Notes: generated from the letters alone by a model not told the origin. Numbered from the stretch's first letter, positions 9,170 through 19,091 are shown. The stretch is 64,000 nt of DNA from Belliella kenyensis (GCF_022549675.1 NZ_JAKZGR010000020.1:1-64000); one strand, 5' to 3'. Program-made: numbers and translations.

Positions 9170-9751
9170 CTATTCAATCACTATTGGAAGTACAAGTTTC
9201 TCCCATTTCACGACTAAACCAGGAGACTCAATAGCGATAGTAAGTTGCTCTTGGCTTTGATCTACAAAAGATGGGGTGGATGTAACTCTCAATACATCAT
9301 TTTCCTCTTTATACTGAAAATGTCCATGTTCTAAATCCCACTCTGAATTGAAAATAACTGTCCACTTTCCAGAAGTTCTAGGAATAGTGAATAGCGAGTA
9401 TTTACCTGCTGGAAGCGTCGAACCTTCTACTTTGATATCAGTATCGAACTCTACAAAAGTGGCCTCATTGGCACCTGTTCTCCATACTTCATTATAAGGC
9501 ACTAAATCACCCCAGATCACCCTACCTTTGACAGAAGGAGCTCCATACTGTAATTTCAAAGTGACATTATCACCTACTTTACCCTCTACTTTTCTCAATG
9601 GACTAGCCCTTTCCTGTGCAGGGGCGGCCTCTTCCATTTCGGTGGCAGCATTTTCTTCAACCTCTCCTGTCTTAGTCTCTCCGCCACAACCATAAAAGGT
9701 CAATGATCCAGCCATTAAAATAGCCAACATCCAAGCGTTTGATTTTTTCAT
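9170..9751 (-). CDS. DUF2911 domain lipoprotein
   Basis: A 193-residue lipoprotein starting at MKKSNAW (9751), which gives a proper signal peptide ending in YGC with the lipidated cysteine near residue 22; the longer frame to 9820 only adds an implausible N-terminus. After an acidic linker the mature part has the DUF2911 signature blocks [40 protein letters not shown] and WTVIFNSEW. The family is common in Bacteroidota, is predicted to be a beta-sandwich on the cell surface or in the periplasm, and has no known function. Confidence 0.9.
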   Translation of the reverse strand: MKKSNAWMLAILMAGSLTFYGCGGETKTGEVEENAATEMEEAAPAQERASPLRKVEGKVGDNVTLKLQYGAPSVKGRVIWGDLVPYNEVWRTGANEATFVEFDTDIKVEGSTLPAGKYSLFTIPRTSGKWTVIFNSEWDLEHGHFQYKEENDVLRVTSTPSFVDQSQEQLTIAIESPGLVVKWEKLVLPIVIE

Positions 9752-10039
9752 AGTGTTATATTGTTTAAGATACGAATTTAAATATTTTTTGTGTATATCC
9801 ACACAGAAAATGGTTGTCAAACCATGTAATTGTTTTTAAGATAAAGAAATTAATCAATACTAGATTCTTATTCTAGGGCAGGTTACTATTGGTAATTGTT
9901 ACAGTAACAATCTTTTGTTTTTTTTTAAAAGACTGCACCTAGTATGTTTAGGATGATGTTCAAATCTTTTCCTTTGCATACAAGAGTAGCTCATTTCTCC
10001 AAATCCTAGGAAGAATCAGATCATTCTATTTTAAAAAAT
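9752..10039. other. gene-free stretch before MITE copy 1
   Basis: AT-rich non-coding DNA upstream of the DUF2911 gene. Apart from the target duplication at 10031-10039 I see no further structure. Confidence 0.4.
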
Positions 10040-10190
10040 ATGGATATACGGAACTTTGCCAATGACATTACAAAATTCCGATTTATCTAACTTCAGATAT
10101 AAATTGATATTGGATACTCATGGATATTGACCATTAGCAACCTGTTGAGCCAATGAATTTAAGTTACTGGCAAAAAAGCGTATAATCAGA
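10040..10190 (-). mobile_element. 151-bp MITE-like element, copy 1
   Basis: Reverse orientation relative to copy 2. Ends read ATGGATATACGG and CGTATAATCAGA. Flanks are ttaaaaaat (10031-10039) and taaaaaaat (10191-10199), a 9-bp target duplication with one mismatch. It lies between the end of the TIGR02757 gene and the start of the DUF2911 gene. It contains no reading frame. Confidence 0.85.
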
Positions 10191-10262
10191 TAAAAAAATT
10201 CGCAAAACTTATATATAAATAACTCATGAATCAATTTCACTGAATCAATTTCACCAGAAATA

Positions 10263-11027
10263 TCAAAATTTTTCCTCTATTCCCAGACCAAACAAGGCAA
10301 AATCATACTTAACAGGGTCAATTGGATCAAACTCCCGTAGCTTATCGGTTAGCTCTACTGCTGTAAGCCAATCAGTCTGCTTCCTAGAAATCAGCCCAAG
10401 TTTCCGTCCTACTCGATCTACATGAAGATCACATGGACAGATCAACTGGCTTGGCTTAATGGTATTCCAAATTCCAAAATCAACACCTCTTTTATCTTTT
10501 CTCACCATCCATCGCAAAAACATATTGATTCTTTTACATGCAGCTTTCCTTTTTGGGGTAGCTATATGCTTCCTAGTTCTGGTAGGTGCATCTGGTAGCT
10601 GAAAGAAAAAATCATGAAAATTAGTCAATAGTCTTTCCATGATGTCCACATCTTCATTGTAACCTAAAAGAAAAGCAGATTCTAAGCTTTCGTGATTTCT
10701 ATAATACCAACTGAAGAATGCAATAAAATACAAAGTATCTAAATCATTAAAAGTCCTGTGCTTGAAATTCAAAAAAGGCTTTAGATCATCTTCCGAATGA
10801 TTCAAAACAAAGTCATAAGGTGCATTGTCCATCATTGAAAATAATTCTAGGCACTTGTTGATGATTGTCTTTCGTTGCCCCCAAGCGAGTATGGATGCAA
10901 TGAATCCTGAGATTTCGACATCCTGCTTTTTCGAAAACCTATGAGGTATCGAAATAGGATCCAAGGTAATGAAATCGGGCCGATTGTATACTTCCACTTT
11001 CGAATCCAAAAAATCTTTTAAATCCAT
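10263..11027 (-). CDS. TIGR02757 (DUF2400) family protein
   Basis: A 254-residue cytoplasmic protein of a family widespread in Bacteroidota. Recognisable blocks are ISGFIASILAWGQRKTI near residues 40-56, DDLKPFLNFKHRTFNDLD, the Arg-rich KRINMFLRWMVRKD, and the C-terminal LICPCDLHVDRVGRKLGL, which resembles the helix-hairpin-helix and cysteine region of base-excision DNA glycosylases. A DNA-repair role has been suggested from that resemblance but is inference. It is preceded by one base after the stop of the 11029-11583 gene, so the two form an operon. Confidence 0.88.
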   Translation of the reverse strand: MDLKDFLDSKVEVYNRPDFITLDPISIPHRFSKKQDVEISGFIASILAWGQRKTIINKCLELFSMMDNAPYDFVLNHSEDDLKPFLNFKHRTFNDLDTLYFIAFFSWYYRNHESLESAFLLGYNEDVDIMERLLTNFHDFFFQLPDAPTRTRKHIATPKRKAACKRINMFLRWMVRKDKRGVDFGIWNTIKPSQLICPCDLHVDRVGRKLGLISRKQTDWLTAVELTDKLREFDPIDPVKYDFALFGLGIEEKF

Positions 11028-11028
11028 C

Positions 11029-11583
11029 TTATCTAGCTATTGTAACTTCTCCTCCTTGGATTCCATCAAACCACTTGAACGACAAGGCCTTCCCCTCTAC
11101 TCCAGACAAATGCCAATCAAAACACTTGATATTGGTCAATGAAATTAGCTTGTCTTCATCGGGAGAGTACAAACAAATATCAAAATCAGGCAACAGTTTG
11201 GAATCAGTGGCATTCCACTTTTCAAGAAGAATACCTTCATCTAAAAACCTGACCTTCCCCCCAAAGTAATGATCCTGCAATACAGATGGCACCCCATCCT
11301 TCCTTCTCAATTGATAACAAGAAGGTCCAAACATAATTTGCTTATACAGTTTGGCCTCTATTAATTGGTCAGTATTTGGTAAGTCTTCCCAATCAGATTG
11401 ATGTATTACACTATTGGTTTCTTTGGAACCAAAGCTAGAGATGAGCCTTGATAAAGCTGAGAATGAATAAGTGATCCCGATAAAGAGCAAACCAAAAGTC
11501 GCTAAAATCGGGTAACTTATTATAAAAAGTGCATTCCATATATATCGAAATGAGTGATGAAGTATGAGTTGTAATTTGTTCAT
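11029..11583 (-). CDS. hypothetical membrane-anchored protein
   Basis: A 184-residue protein, starting at MNKLQL (11583), six codons inside the longest frame. One or two hydrophobic segments (about residues 15-45: WNALFIISYPILATFGLLFIG) are followed by a soluble domain with the repeated theme DFDICLYSPDEDKLISL and KWFDGIQGG. I do not recognise the family. It is first in a two-gene operon with the TIGR02757 gene (1-bp gap), so a shared condition of expression is likely, though not necessarily a shared function. Confidence 0.6.
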   Translation of the reverse strand: MNKLQLILHHSFRYIWNALFIISYPILATFGLLFIGITYSFSALSRLISSFGSKETNSVIHQSDWEDLPNTDQLIEAKLYKQIMFGPSCYQLRRKDGVPSVLQDHYFGGKVRFLDEGILLEKWNATDSKLLPDFDICLYSPDEDKLISLTNIKCFDWHLSGVEGKALSFKWFDGIQGGEVTIAR

Positions 11584-11648
11584 AGGAATGACTAATATCA
11601 ATACAAAAGTACTTGCTTAAGATTAGAATACCAAAGTATACCAAAATG

Positions 11649-11685
11649 CAAAGGGGCAACGAACTAGTATTTCGTTGCCCCTTCT
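11649..11685 (-). terminator. hairpin after the LysM gene
   Basis: Perfect 13-bp stem AAGGGGCAACGAA (11651-11663) with TTCGTTGCCCCTT (11671-11683), 20 bases beyond the stop of the LysM gene. The T-tract is weak on the minus strand, but position and stability favour a terminator. Confidence 0.6.
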
Positions 11686-11704
11686 TAATGAAAACACATA
11701 TTAA

Positions 11705-12853
11705 TTAGTAAGATATTTCTACTGGAAATCTTGAGTTGACTGCTCTCAACTGATCAAATGCCGCCTTGGATACTTTCACCACCAATCTACTGTTATCACC
11801 AGTACTTGGAAGTTTACCGACCACTCTGGCAAAAATCGTAATATCATTTTCTTCATTTCTTACCCTCATGATAGTGCCTACCGGAGCATCTCTATGAAGG
11901 ACTAGATACTTCTTGTGATTACCTGTTCCATCAATTACCTCAGCCAAACCTGTCTCTTTGATGTTTTTATATGAAGTATCTTCAGGTTTTGAAGTCGTAA
12001 GTGTGGCCTCTGATTTCTCATTATTGACTATCACAGGTACTGTTGAACTTACCACTGGGACTTTGGAAGGCCCAGAAGCACCTCTACCGACCTTCAACTT
12101 TTGCCCTACTGAAAGATTATTTGAAGATAATCCGTTCCAATTTATAAGATCCTCTACCCTTGAGTCGTACATTTTTGCGACAGCAAAGAGGGTTTCTCCT
12201 TGAGTAACTGTATGGGTGATCCAATCTCCAGGGAAGTTTAATTCTCCATTTGGTGTTGTCGATGGCTCTCTTGTTGTACCATCTTTTTGTTTTACATCCT
12301 CCACTTTAGCTTTTGTATCAGCTTTCTTTTCTTCTACTTTTGATGTTGCGTCAGCTTTTCTTTCTTCCGTCTTAGATTTAGTAGATGCTGCTACTTCTGC
12401 TACCTGCTTTACTTCAGCTACTGGCCGTTCTACACCTTTTATAATCAGAGATTGACCAAGACTAAGGTCATTTCCTTTGAGATTATTCCACGACATGATG
12501 TCACCAACCGTCACGTTATATTTTTTAGAAATTGCAAAAAGCGTCTCTCCCTGCGCTACATTGTGAAGAATCGAACCCTGGGGAAGGGCTTCAGGCTCTA
12601 CATATGGGATTCTAATCCTTTGCCCCATTTTCAATCCTGCTTTAAGCTCTTCATTGGCTTGTACAATGTCATTGACAGAAGCTGCATATCTTCTTGATAT
12701 TCCAAACAAAGTCTCCTGCTGTTCGACTTGATGAATGATAAAAGTCTTTGCTCCTACTCTTTCGATCCCTATCGAATCTCGTAAAGCAACTTCCGTAGCA
12801 TAAGTATTAATGCTATAAATGAACAATAAAGTAATAAATGTTATTCTTTTCAT
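11705..12853 (-). CDS. secreted protein with three LysM domains and a C-terminal RlpA-like barrel
   Basis: A 382-residue exported protein starting at MKRITFITLL (12853), with a signal peptide ending around TYA. Three LysM peptidoglycan-binding modules follow, each with a Q(G)ETLFxIS/VA core: HQVEQQETLFGISRRY, HNVAQGETLFAISKKY and HTVTQGETLFAVAKMY. A low-complexity Lys/Glu/Ala linker (repeats of EERKADATSKVEEKKADTK type) separates LysM 2 and 3. The C-terminal part (HRDAPVGTIMRVRN, FARVVGKLPSTGDNSRLVVKVS) looks like a double-psi beta-barrel related to RlpA. A cell-wall binding or remodelling role in the periplasm is inferred. Divergent from the NfeD gene. Confidence 0.9.
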   Translation of the reverse strand: MKRITFITLLFIYSINTYATEVALRDSIGIERVGAKTFIIHQVEQQETLFGISRRYAASVNDIVQANEELKAGLKMGQRIRIPYVEPEALPQGSILHNVAQGETLFAISKKYNVTVGDIMSWNNLKGNDLSLGQSLIIKGVERPVAEVKQVAEVAASTKSKTEERKADATSKVEEKKADTKAKVEDVKQKDGTTREPSTTPNGELNFPGDWITHTVTQGETLFAVAKMYDSRVEDLINWNGLSSNNLSVGQKLKVGRGASGPSKVPVVSSTVPVIVNNEKSEATLTTSKPEDTSYKNIKETGLAEVIDGTGNHKKYLVLHRDAPVGTIMRVRNEENDITIFARVVGKLPSTGDNSRLVVKVSKAAFDQLRAVNSRFPVEISY

Positions 12854-13052
12854 AATTAACTCGGACAGTTTCCAAAGCACAAATTTCTTATTAATTTTTT
12901 CAATTGCAAGTATTGATTCGCTGAGTCCCACAAATCATTCCAAACAATATAAAATGAGGAGATATTAGAATGATATTTTAGACAAATTAACAACCAAAAA
13001 TCAGACATAATTAAATTATAGGTATATTCAAATTCCAATAATCAACGATCGC

Positions 13053-14414
13053 ATGAGGACTTTCTTATTTATACTACTGAGTTTCATCACTGCAAGTGTA
13101 TCAACTTATGGCTTGCAAGATGAGCATACACTTGAAAGGAAAAAAGTCTATACTTTCGAAATCAAAAATGATATAGATCCCCGAATGAATCGGAAAGTCA
13201 GACTTGCCTTGGAAGAGGCAAAAGCTAAAGACGTGGAAATGATCATCATAGAAATGGACACTTATGGAGGAGCTGTGAATGACGCAGATGATATCCGGAC
13301 AATGATATTGGAAACAAAAACCCCGATTCATGTATGGATCAATAAGGACGCAGCGTCAGCTGGAGCATTGATTTCAATTGCTTGTGATAGCATATATATG
13401 GCTCCTGGAGCGAGTATTGGTGCGGCGACAGTAGTCATGGGAGGTGGTGGAGAGGCTGCACCGGACAAATACCAGTCCTATATGAGATCCATGATGAGAA
13501 GTACAGCTGAAGCGAAGGGGAGGAATCCGAAAATTGCCGAAGCAATGGTGGATCAAAATCTGGAAATAGAGGGAATCACAGAAAAAGGATCAGTAATCAC
13601 CTTTTCTACCTCTGAGGCTCAAGCTAATGGATTTAGTGAAGGGCAGGCAAACTCTATCGATGAAGTGATTAAAAAACAAGGTTTGGATCAATATGAGTTA
13701 ATTTCCTACAAAGAAAGTAATGTAGAACTAATCATTTCATTTTTCTTAAATCCCGCAGTAAGTGGGTTTCTGATCTTGATCATATTTGCTGGTATCTATT
13801 TTGAAATTCAAACTCCCGGAGTGGGTTTTCCACTGGCTGCATCTATTTTAGCTATTACATTGTATTTCATTCCTTATTACCTTACTGGATTAGCTTCAAA
13901 TTTTGAATTAGCGATCTTTATTTTAGGAATAATTCTCTTGGCAGTAGAGCTCTTTGTAATCCCTGGTTTTGGAATATTTGGTGTTTTGGGAATAGTAGGT
14001 ATTTTAGCAGGACTCACGCTGGGGATGTTACCTAATGATGCCTTTGATTTCACATTTGTTCCTTCGGATGATTTGTTTATAGCCCTGCTCACGGTCATTT
14101 TATCTTCAACAATCGCAATAGGCTTGATATTTTACTTTGCCCCAAAAGTAAATCAGTGGAAAGCTTTCAGTGCGGTCACTTTGGCAAACACTCAAAAAAG
14201 AACTGAAGGATACACATCTTCAAACTATAATGATGATCTACTTGGTAAAACCGGGATTACTCAAACTAGACTAATGCCAAGTGGGAAAATCATTATAGCT
14301 GATGAAGTGTATGACGCCTATTCGAGGGGTGAATTTATCGACAAAGGAGAACCCATCATCGTAATCAGTACAGAAGGCACTTCCTTGAAAGTAAAAAGGT
14401 ATATACAAGCTTAA
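13053..14414 (+). CDS. NfeD-type membrane-bound ClpP-class serine protease
   Basis: A 453-residue full-length NfeD protein. A signal peptide precedes a ClpP-like periplasmic domain with TYGGAVNDAD and the catalytic serine S102 in DAASAGALIS, spaced for a Ser-Lys dyad with K139 (APDKYQSY). Four to five membrane helices follow (about residues 230-370), then the C-terminal OB-fold domain (LLGKTGITQTRLMPSGKI, GEPIIVIS). Full-length NfeD proteins usually act with stomatin/SPFH partners in membrane quality control; no SPFH gene is adjacent here. It is divergent from the LysM protein. Confidence 0.92.
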   Translation: MRTFLFILLSFITASVSTYGLQDEHTLERKKVYTFEIKNDIDPRMNRKVRLALEEAKAKDVEMIIIEMDTYGGAVNDADDIRTMILETKTPIHVWINKDAASAGALISIACDSIYMAPGASIGAATVVMGGGGEAAPDKYQSYMRSMMRSTAEAKGRNPKIAEAMVDQNLEIEGITEKGSVITFSTSEAQANGFSEGQANSIDEVIKKQGLDQYELISYKESNVELIISFFLNPAVSGFLILIIFAGIYFEIQTPGVGFPLAASILAITLYFIPYYLTGLASNFELAIFILGIILLAVELFVIPGFGIFGVLGIVGILAGLTLGMLPNDAFDFTFVPSDDLFIALLTVILSSTIAIGLIFYFAPKVNQWKAFSAVTLANTQKRTEGYTSSNYNDDLLGKTGITQTRLMPSGKIIIADEVYDAYSRGEFIDKGEPIIVISTEGTSLKVKRYIQA

Positions 14415-14444
14415 AACTATCAAGCAAAAACTGAATCTCAGGTA

Positions 14445-14903
14445 TCACCAAGTGGTTGATTTCAGCTTAGGGAATGCTCTGATCACATCCGACAAGCTAA
14501 TCTGCCCTACTAACTTACCCTCTTTCATAACAGGAAACCTCCTTATTCTGCGATCAAGAAATTCTTTAGCTGCATCAAAAAGAGACATGTCTGGTCTTAG
14601 AGTAATGACATCTTTGGACATGTGCTCCGCAACAGTTCCAGGAAATGAAGGTGTATTAGAATATTTGCCTTTGATTATTTCCTTTAGACAATCAACTTCG
14701 GATATAATCCCTACTAGATCCCCCTTTTCATTTACTACTGGGGCACCAGAAATTTTACGTTTTGTCAAGAGATCCAAAACTTGATCTATAGTATCCTCCG
14801 GACGGAAAGTCACCAAATTTGTTGACATGTGTTCAGATACGAGAATGGCTGCTGATTGCTTTTTAGGTTCAGCCAACCTTACTCCTTGAAAGCTTTTTAC
14901 CAT
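14445..14903 (-). CDS. tandem CBS-domain protein
   Basis: A 152-residue protein consisting almost only of a CBS pair (Bateman module), which usually binds adenine nucleotides. CBS1 has LVTFRPEDTIDQVLDLL...ISGAPVVNEKGDLVGIIS; CBS2 has DVITLRPDMSLFDAAKEF...RRFPVMKEGKLVGQISLSDV. No catalytic domain is attached, so it probably acts as a stand-alone sensor. Convergent with the NfeD gene (30-bp gap). Partner unknown. Confidence 0.9.
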   Translation of the reverse strand: MVKSFQGVRLAEPKKQSAAILVSEHMSTNLVTFRPEDTIDQVLDLLTKRKISGAPVVNEKGDLVGIISEVDCLKEIIKGKYSNTPSFPGTVAEHMSKDVITLRPDMSLFDAAKEFLDRRIRRFPVMKEGKLVGQISLSDVIRAFPKLKSTTW

Positions 14904-15152
14904 GGTTTTTTTTGGGTTGAAGTGTTTTTCAAATTAGACAAAAAAAATCATATATCAAAAGCCTAAATAGCGAAATTAAAAATCCCCAATCTTTTCAAAG
15001 CATTAACTTTATACCAAAACTTCAAATTAATAAATATAAATCCGTAAAGATACCAGCAACCAAGTCATATTTGGCATTTTCAAGATCTAGATATAAATTG
15101 ATACCCATCTCAAAGCAATCTATTATTTGAATAAAATACTTCTTCTTTTATA
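14904..15152. other. gene-free stretch before MITE copy 2
   Basis: AT-rich DNA upstream of the CBS gene. I see no reading frame and no clear hairpin. Confidence 0.4.
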
Positions 15153-15161
15153 AAAACCGAT

Positions 15162-15312
15162 TCTGATTATACGCTTTTTTGCTAGCAACTTCAATTCATT
15201 GGCTCAACCGGTTGTTAATGGTCAATATCCATAAGTATCCAATGTCAATTTGGATCGGAAGTTAGATAAATCGGAATTTTGTAATGTTATTGGCATAGTT
15301 CCGTATATCCAT
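15162..15312 (+). mobile_element. 151-bp MITE-like element, copy 2
   Basis: Begins TCTGATTATACGC and ends CGTATATCCAT. Flanked by the exact 9-bp direct repeat aaaaccgat (15153-15161 and 15313-15321). An internal perfect palindrome CAACCGGTTG lies at 15205-15214. The element sits between the CBS gene start and the end of cutC. Confidence 0.9.
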
Positions 15313-15359
15313 AAAACCGATATACATAATGATAAAAACACAACAAATACTTGGACCCC

Positions 15360-16109
15360 TTATCTGTTTATTTTTCTTAGAAATGCAGCTACTAATTCTG
15401 GATCGACAGTAAGTCTTTGATAAAAATGATCAGGACTTATAGACATTTTGATCTCTTCCTGATTATGCTCGTATACTACCTCACTTGCGGTGTAAACCTT
15501 GCAACTTGCATGAACTTCTTTTAACTCGTCCAAAGCTAAAAGCTGATCCATATGATCTAAACTTAGACCACCTCCAGGCATAATGATGATTTGATCGCCA
15601 AATTCACCTATCCAATTTTCCAAATTACCCATTCCCTTACCTGGGTTAGCTTTACCACCTGAAGTAAGTAATCTATCAAAGCCTAATGCTACAATATCTT
15701 TCAAAGCTTCCTCATGATTTTGACAAACATCAAATGCACGATGAAAAGTACAAGGTTTGGATCCCGCTGCTTGTATTAATCTATGACACGCCTCCTTATC
15801 TATACGTCCATGAGCATCTAGCATCCCAAAAACGAACCCATCTGCCCCCAAGTCATCCAGTATTCTAATATCATGCTCCATGATATCCAACTCCGAAGTA
15901 TCATAGAAAAAATCTCCTCCCCTAGGTCTTATCATGACAAAAATTGGTATATCAATAGTTGATTTCAGGAAACTCAACATACCTGCACTCGGTGTCACAC
16001 CTCCTTCTCCAAAATCTGCACATAACTCAATTCTGTCGATCCCACATTTTGCTGCTTGAAGTGCCGCTTGGACAGTGAATACTGGTGCTTCAATCAAAAT
16101 TCTTCTCAT
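15360..16109 (-). CDS. cutC: CutC family protein
   Basis: A 249-residue TIM-barrel protein of the CutC family, historically linked to copper homeostasis; the catalytic activity is unproven. Family blocks are clear: IEAPVFTVQAAL, RIELCADFGEGGVTPSAG, VMIRPRGGDFFYD, LGADGFVFGMLDAHGRID, FHRAFDV, DRLLTSGG and IIIMPGGGL. Its start overlaps the stop of the upstream asparaginase gene by 4 bp (ATGA), so translation is coupled. That pairing recurs in Bacteroidota and suggests a role in glycan or amino-sugar salvage rather than copper, but this is inference. Confidence 0.93.
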   Translation of the reverse strand: MRRILIEAPVFTVQAALQAAKCGIDRIELCADFGEGGVTPSAGMLSFLKSTIDIPIFVMIRPRGGDFFYDTSELDIMEHDIRILDDLGADGFVFGMLDAHGRIDKEACHRLIQAAGSKPCTFHRAFDVCQNHEEALKDIVALGFDRLLTSGGKANPGKGMGNLENWIGEFGDQIIIMPGGGLSLDHMDQLLALDELKEVHASCKVYTASEVVYEHNQEEIKMSISPDHFYQRLTVDPELVAAFLRKINR

Positions 16110-17092
16110 GTCAATTTATATTTTGAATCTATCAAGTTCTGCCCTTGATAATGATGGACTGCATAATTAAATCCCTGTCTCACAGCGTAAGCTCCAAACT
16201 CACCTTCTTTATTGAAAGCTATAAAGCCAGCTTGGATATCATCTATATTTTTATTTTTCGAAATCAGTCTTCTAACGGCCTCTTCACATGCCTCTTGAGG
16301 GCTCCTACCTTGTCTCATTAATTCTACAATGAGAAAACTCCCACATATACGAATGATAGACTCTCCCAAGCCAGTGGCTGTAGCAGCACCTACTTCTTCA
16401 TCTACAAATAATCCTGCACCTATAATCGGACTATCCCCTAGCCTTCCATGCATTTTGTATGCTAATCCTGAGGTAGTACACGAACCTGCCATCTTACCAT
16501 CTGGACCTAGAGCTATCATACCAATCGTGTCATGATTTTCAATATTGATGATAGGTTTATACTTTGAGGTCTTTTTCCAATCCTGAAACATCTCATTAGC
16601 TCTAGGACTTAATTTCTCTTCTTCCAATTCATATCCCTCTTCAATGGCAAATTGACGAGCTCCTTCCCCTACAAGCATTACATGAGGCGTATTCTCCATT
16701 ACTTTTCTAGCTAAAGAAATAGGATGTTTTATCTGACGTACAAACCCTACCGATCCACAAGATCCATCTCCTAACATAATAGAAGCATCTAAGGTTGGGA
16801 TCCCTTCCCTATCAGGTAAGCCTTGGAGACCCACAGACAAATTACTCTGATCAAGTTCTGTCACCATCACCCCCTGTTCTACCGCATTCAGCACATCGCC
16901 TGTAGACAACAATACTTCCCAAGCCCTATCATTGGCAGGCATTCCATGTGCCCAAGTAGAAAGGATAAGAGGCTTATGCTTTTCTTCTATCTTTGAGTCT
17001 CCTTTGGCATTACAAGCCATGTGACTTAATGTCGGCCCTATAATGGCCGTACCTAAAAGAGATTTTTTTATAAATGATCTTCTATTGGTCAT
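16106..17092 (-). CDS. N4-(beta-N-acetylglucosaminyl)-L-asparaginase (aspartylglucosaminidase)
   Basis: A 328-residue Ntn-hydrolase precursor that cleaves the GlcNAc-Asn bond of N-glycopeptides. The autoprocessing site and nucleophile is T189 in ENHDTIGMIALG; downstream GRLGDSPIIGAGLF supplies the substrate-binding loop. The N-terminus carries a twin-arginine-like leader (MTNRRSFIKKSLLG) and MAC, so export, possibly as a lipoprotein, is likely. First gene of a two-gene operon with cutC (4-bp overlap). Length is typical of bacterial homologues. Confidence 0.93.
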   Translation of the reverse strand: MTNRRSFIKKSLLGTAIIGPTLSHMACNAKGDSKIEEKHKPLILSTWAHGMPANDRAWEVLLSTGDVLNAVEQGVMVTELDQSNLSVGLQGLPDREGIPTLDASIMLGDGSCGSVGFVRQIKHPISLARKVMENTPHVMLVGEGARQFAIEEGYELEEEKLSPRANEMFQDWKKTSKYKPIINIENHDTIGMIALGPDGKMAGSCTTSGLAYKMHGRLGDSPIIGAGLFVDEEVGAATATGLGESIIRICGSFLIVELMRQGRSPQEACEEAVRRLISKNKNIDDIQAGFIAFNKEGEFGAYAVRQGFNYAVHHYQGQNLIDSKYKLT

Positions 17093-17180
17093 ATAGAATC
17101 ACGTTAGAATTATTGAATTTTGCTCAAAGTAGAAAAAATTATGTAAGTCAAAAAAACCGTTTGTATAATGATTGAAAATA

Positions 17181-17216
17181 AAAAAGTCAGTCAATAATTT
17201 ATGACTGACTTTTTTT
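17181..17216 (-). terminator. rho-independent terminator after the TPR lipoprotein
   Basis: AAGTCAGTCA (17184-17193) pairs with TGACTGACTT (17202-17211), with long T-tracts on both sides. It directly abuts the stop codon of the minus-strand gene. Confidence 0.85.
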
Positions 17217-17217
17217 A

Positions 17218-19011
17218 TCACTTGAATACTTCAAGGAATTCTTGATCTTCCCTAAATCGCTTGAAGATCAAATCGTTTAAGGCACGTTCTCGTAGAAACT
17301 CACTTCTTTGCACGGCTTTTTTCAAATTCTCAAATAAACTTGATCTATCATCAGAGACTGAGGCCACCATAGCTAAACCATAAAATCCATAACCAAAATC
17401 CCTATCAACTTGAACTGACTCTTCAAAAGACTCTAATGCGTTCTTGTAATCTTCTGCCAAAAAGTAGGCCAAGCCCTTATTGAAAAGGTTGTGAGAATTC
17501 TCTGGTGCCCTATTTAAGCGAATTGTAGCTAACTTATAGTCACCATTGATAATGTCTATCGCACCTCTTAGTCCCTCATTGAATCTCAAAAACTCATTGG
17601 TCTCGTCTCTTTCTAGAGAAGATGCTTCAGAAATAGCTACATACGCTTCAAAATAATCTCCTCTAAGTAGGTAGGCTTGACCCAGATTATGAAAAGCGTA
17701 TGAAGTAGCATTCATCCTATTAGCTTGCCTGAAATTTGTCATCGCACGCGTGATCAATTGATTCTTTTCCTTAAGATTCAGCTCCCTTTGAGCCATATTG
17801 AGGTATACTACTCCAAGGTTATTTTGGGCCAGCTCGGAGTTATACAGCTCCGCAAGTTTAGTGTAGATTCTTTCCTTCTCACTTAGTCTAGAAGCCAATT
17901 CCCCAGCGTAGATCAATTGTTCTTTTGTCATCGTATTGATAGACCTGCCATCTTGCAATAACCTGTGCACATTGGCTGCTACCTCAGGATCTGAAAAGCC
18001 TGTATTCTCATAGGTCAGCTCAATTTTTGCTAATCGAAGTTTTGGAAATAGATCTCTAGAAATTTTGGCATAACTAGACAACCTTTGCAAATCTCGTAAT
18101 TGTGTGTCAAAAGATTTATTGCTAAGAATGACATTATAAATTTCTTCTTTTTGTGATGCGCTAATCCCATCATAGTCCCCCAAAAGAACTCTGAGATCAA
18201 ACCAGTCCTGATATCTAAAGCTTGAGGTGACTTGAATATTGGGATTATTGATAACCGTCCTCACTCGCTGCCTCACAGCCTCTCCTCTTCTCTGTGCTAA
18301 ATCTGGCTTGTTCAACTCCTGTCCTTCAAGTGAATGCAGTCCAACGACATTAACTTTTTTCAAGACTTTACCTGGTTCCACAAAACTTAAGATAGGTTTC
18401 CCATCCTCACCTACTAAGGTATTGCCATCAAGCATGCTACTTCCTAGCCCAAACTTCACAGAATGCACTTTGATCACCTCACGCTGTAATTCAGAAAAAT
18501 CAGATTTCATGTATACTCCTATAGGTGGGATAGGTTCATCGGGAGTGACTTGCCCCACTCTTGCTAGCAGTGGTGTGGTATAAAGCCCATCAGCTACTTT
18601 TTTCGAAGTGACATTCCTAGCTTTGTTTTTTTGCATAATTAGTCCTCGGACGATCAACTCTCCAGACTCCATTCCAGGCAAATAAGGAAAAACAAAATCA
18701 GCTTCAACTTTTGCTTGATTGATGATTTTGGTATAGGTACCATCAAAAGCAACAATTTCTGCGAGACGCAAAGCACCTTCACCGTAGCTATACTCAGGAT
18801 ATAGCAAAATTCTCACATCACTCTTCAGGTATTGAAGTGGTATGGCTCCCTCAAGTTTGAATCTTACCGAATCCCTATGCATAGTCAATGCCTGAGGTTT
18901 TGCTACAATACCATCCAATAGATTGTCGTATTTTCTTAACTTGGGACTACAATTGCTCAGGAGAACAACAACAAGCAATGCTTGAGAAATATTTCTTATT
19001 AATTTAAACAT
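17218..19011 (-). CDS. tetratricopeptide-repeat lipoprotein
   Basis: A 597-residue exported protein. The signal peptide ends in LSNC, so lipidation near residue 21 is likely. The first 330 residues form a beta-rich region; in its later part EPGKVLKKVNVVGLHS and LAQRRGEAVRQRV resemble the OmpA-like family's Rxxxv block. The C-terminal half is a run of TPR repeats (NNLGVVYLNMAQREL, YAFHNLGQAYLLRGDYFEAYVAI, FNKGLAYFLAEDYKNALESFEESV, YGFYGLAMVA). A periplasm-facing outer-membrane scaffold is a reasonable guess; function not known. Monocistronic, divergent from the PspC gene. Confidence 0.8.
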   Translation of the reverse strand: MFKLIRNISQALLVVVLLSNCSPKLRKYDNLLDGIVAKPQALTMHRDSVRFKLEGAIPLQYLKSDVRILLYPEYSYGEGALRLAEIVAFDGTYTKIINQAKVEADFVFPYLPGMESGELIVRGLIMQKNKARNVTSKKVADGLYTTPLLARVGQVTPDEPIPPIGVYMKSDFSELQREVIKVHSVKFGLGSSMLDGNTLVGEDGKPILSFVEPGKVLKKVNVVGLHSLEGQELNKPDLAQRRGEAVRQRVRTVINNPNIQVTSSFRYQDWFDLRVLLGDYDGISASQKEEIYNVILSNKSFDTQLRDLQRLSSYAKISRDLFPKLRLAKIELTYENTGFSDPEVAANVHRLLQDGRSINTMTKEQLIYAGELASRLSEKERIYTKLAELYNSELAQNNLGVVYLNMAQRELNLKEKNQLITRAMTNFRQANRMNATSYAFHNLGQAYLLRGDYFEAYVAISEASSLERDETNEFLRFNEGLRGAIDIINGDYKLATIRLNRAPENSHNLFNKGLAYFLAEDYKNALESFEESVQVDRDFGYGFYGLAMVASVSDDRSSLFENLKKAVQRSEFLRERALNDLIFKRFREDQEFLEVFK

Positions 19012-19091
19012 ATTGGCATTAAAATAGATTACTCCAATTATTGTTATAACTTTATTGTATTGTTTTCAAATCACTCAAATTCAAAAGCAAA